Shown here: piece by piece, positions 13,508 to 14,233 of the stretch
How the letters are laid out: each line of letters opens with the position of its first letter
How positions within the stretch are numbered: the stretch's first letter is position 1
Assembly (NCBI GenBank): GCA_029856615.1
Contig: JAHKLF010000015.1
Span: 1 to 14,233 of the forward strand
Direction: 5' to 3'
DNA: 14,233 nt
Origin: Candidatus Njordarchaeota archaeon
Lineage (GTDB): Archaea > Asgardarchaeota > Njordarchaeia > Njordarchaeales > Njordarchaeaceae
Position numbers and translations under genes: made by a program
Notes under the pieces: generated by a model
The model's input: the letters and a program-made list of their open reading frames with translations, nothing else
The model's database searches: none
Told to the model about the DNA's origin: nothing

Positions 13508-14233
13508 TTAGACCACTTCCATTTCTTCCATTACTTCTTTAACTATTCTCTCTAATTCATCAATGCTTAGATGGTATTTTCTAACGAAATATCTAACTAT
13601 CTGTGCAATATCCTTCTCAAAATATTTCATTGCATCTGGATGCGTGCTCGGTATATATTGAGGAAAATCAATCAAATAGATCTCTCCGTCTTCTGTGACT
13701 AAAATGTTATATTCGCTTAGGTCTGCATGAATTATTCCAGCTTTAAACGTCTTTATAATCTCTCTTATTATTTTTCTAAATATCTCTAATGGATCTGATA
13801 AAATCGTCTTAACAAGCTCGCGACCATTTATATATTCCATAACAATCACATGACGATTCCTGATTATTGGTTTAGGAACATTGACACCCCTAGTATGCAA
13901 GAGAACTAATGCTCTGAATTCTCTATAAGCCGATTTATAAGAAATTTGAAACCAAGAAAAAGTTCTCGCGGGTACATAGTAATATCTGTGCACTTTAATC
14001 TTTCTGAAACTTTCTTTACTTATATGAAAGAGTTTTATTATCCTTGGTTCGCTATCTAGATAAGCTATCCAGATATCTCCTTCTTTTCCTAAACCAATTT
14101 TAGGACCTACTCTACTTATAGCTCCATACATACCTAACTCTCTAAGAGCCAGAGCATCTAGCCCTCTATACGTTAAAGCGTAGCCTACATATTCTGTTGT
14201 TTTCTTTTTAAGTAGTTTATTCTTGCGCATGTA
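13508..14233 (-). CDS. rio2: RIO2-family serine/threonine kinase (5' end outside window)
   Basis: The frame is open to the right edge; ATG 14230 leaves only 13 residues before the GYALTYRGLDALAL segment that ends the family's N-terminal winged helix, which normally takes some 80 residues. Most of that domain is therefore beyond the edge, and this is a partial gene, not a truncated one. Counting from that ATG, the kinase signatures are the flexible loop IGLGKEGDIWIAY (45-57), Lys66 in RIIKLFH, the hinge VIVMEYINGREL (128-139), the catalytic HADLSEYNIL (168-177, Asp170) and the metal-binding DFPQ (188-191). RIO2 acts in late 40S/30S maturation. The C-terminus lacks the long eukaryotic tail, as in archaea. 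It converges on the helical-repeat gene. Confidence 0.93.
   Translation of the reverse strand, partial: YMRKNKLLKKKTTEYVGYALTYRGLDALALRELGMYGAISRVGPKIGLGKEGDIWIAYLDSEPRIIKLFHISKESFRKIKVHRYYYVPARTFSWFQISYKSAYREFRALVLLHTRGVNVPKPIIRNRHVIVMEYINGRELVKTILSDPLEIFRKIIREIIKTFKAGIIHADLSEYNILVTEDGEIYLIDFPQYIPSTHPDAMKYFEKDIAQIVRYFVRKYHLSIDELERIVKEVMEEMEVV

Noticed and set aside
13508..14233. RIO2 lacking its N-terminal winged helix
   Set aside because: The frame stays open to the window edge, so the missing domain is most likely just outside.

Overview
The window is archaeal chromosome. The evidence is a run of archaeal/eukaryotic-type ribosomal protein genes (eL42, eS19, eL39, eL31, eS17), PDCD5, Rpo11, SecE/Spt5 and a RIO2 kinase. 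Start sites carry GGTGA-type Shine-Dalgarno sequences, and several genes have archaeal TATA boxes about 26 bases before a plausible transcription start. The DNA is AT-rich and uses AGA/AGG and ATA freely, which would suit a thermophile but does not prove it. The strongest taxonomic hint is ESCRT: a Vps4 ATPase with an MIT domain sits beside a protein that reads as ESCRT-II VPS25, and a second protein elsewhere reads as ESCRT-II VPS22/EAP30. As far as I know, ESCRT-II among archaea is characteristic of the Asgard lineage (Promethearchaeota), so an Asgard archaeon is my best guess; the class cannot be read from this window.

Layout. Bases 1-2007 (+) are the 3' part of a MoxR-type AAA+ ATPase fused to a von Willebrand A domain. 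It converges on Rpo11 (2018-2419, -) over a hairpin that looks like a shared terminator. Divergent from Rpo11 is the VPS22-like gene (2524-3186, +), then tRNA-Arg(GCG) with encoded CCA (3247-3324), then a large DEAD/DEAH helicase with an MrfA-type Cys-rich C-terminus (3380-5932, +) and eS17 (6099-6467, +). From 7709 down to 6542 on the minus strand lies secE - spt5 - ArsR-type regulator - 50-residue single-span membrane protein.

From 11586 down to 7916 on the minus strand is a seven-gene run with gaps of only 1 to 17 bases: vps4 - vps25-like - eL42 - eS19 - PDCD5 - eL39 - eL31. The membrane-remodelling genes therefore head what looks like a ribosomal-protein operon. Divergent from vps4 is an unrecognised 552-residue alpha-helical repeat protein (11848-13506, +). 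It converges, with one base between stop codons, on a RIO2 kinase gene whose start lies beyond the right edge.

How it fits together. In eukaryotes ESCRT-II (VPS22, VPS36, two VPS25) nucleates ESCRT-III filaments that VPS4 then disassembles. Here the ATPase and two ESCRT-II-type subunits are present, with no ESCRT-III (CHMP/CdvB) gene in view, so the filament protein must be elsewhere. The rest is translation, transcription elongation, ribosome maturation (RIO2) and protein export. No mobile elements, CRISPR arrays or integrases were seen. No gene-free stretch exceeds 300 bases; the longest are 11587-11847 and 7710-7915, both described below.
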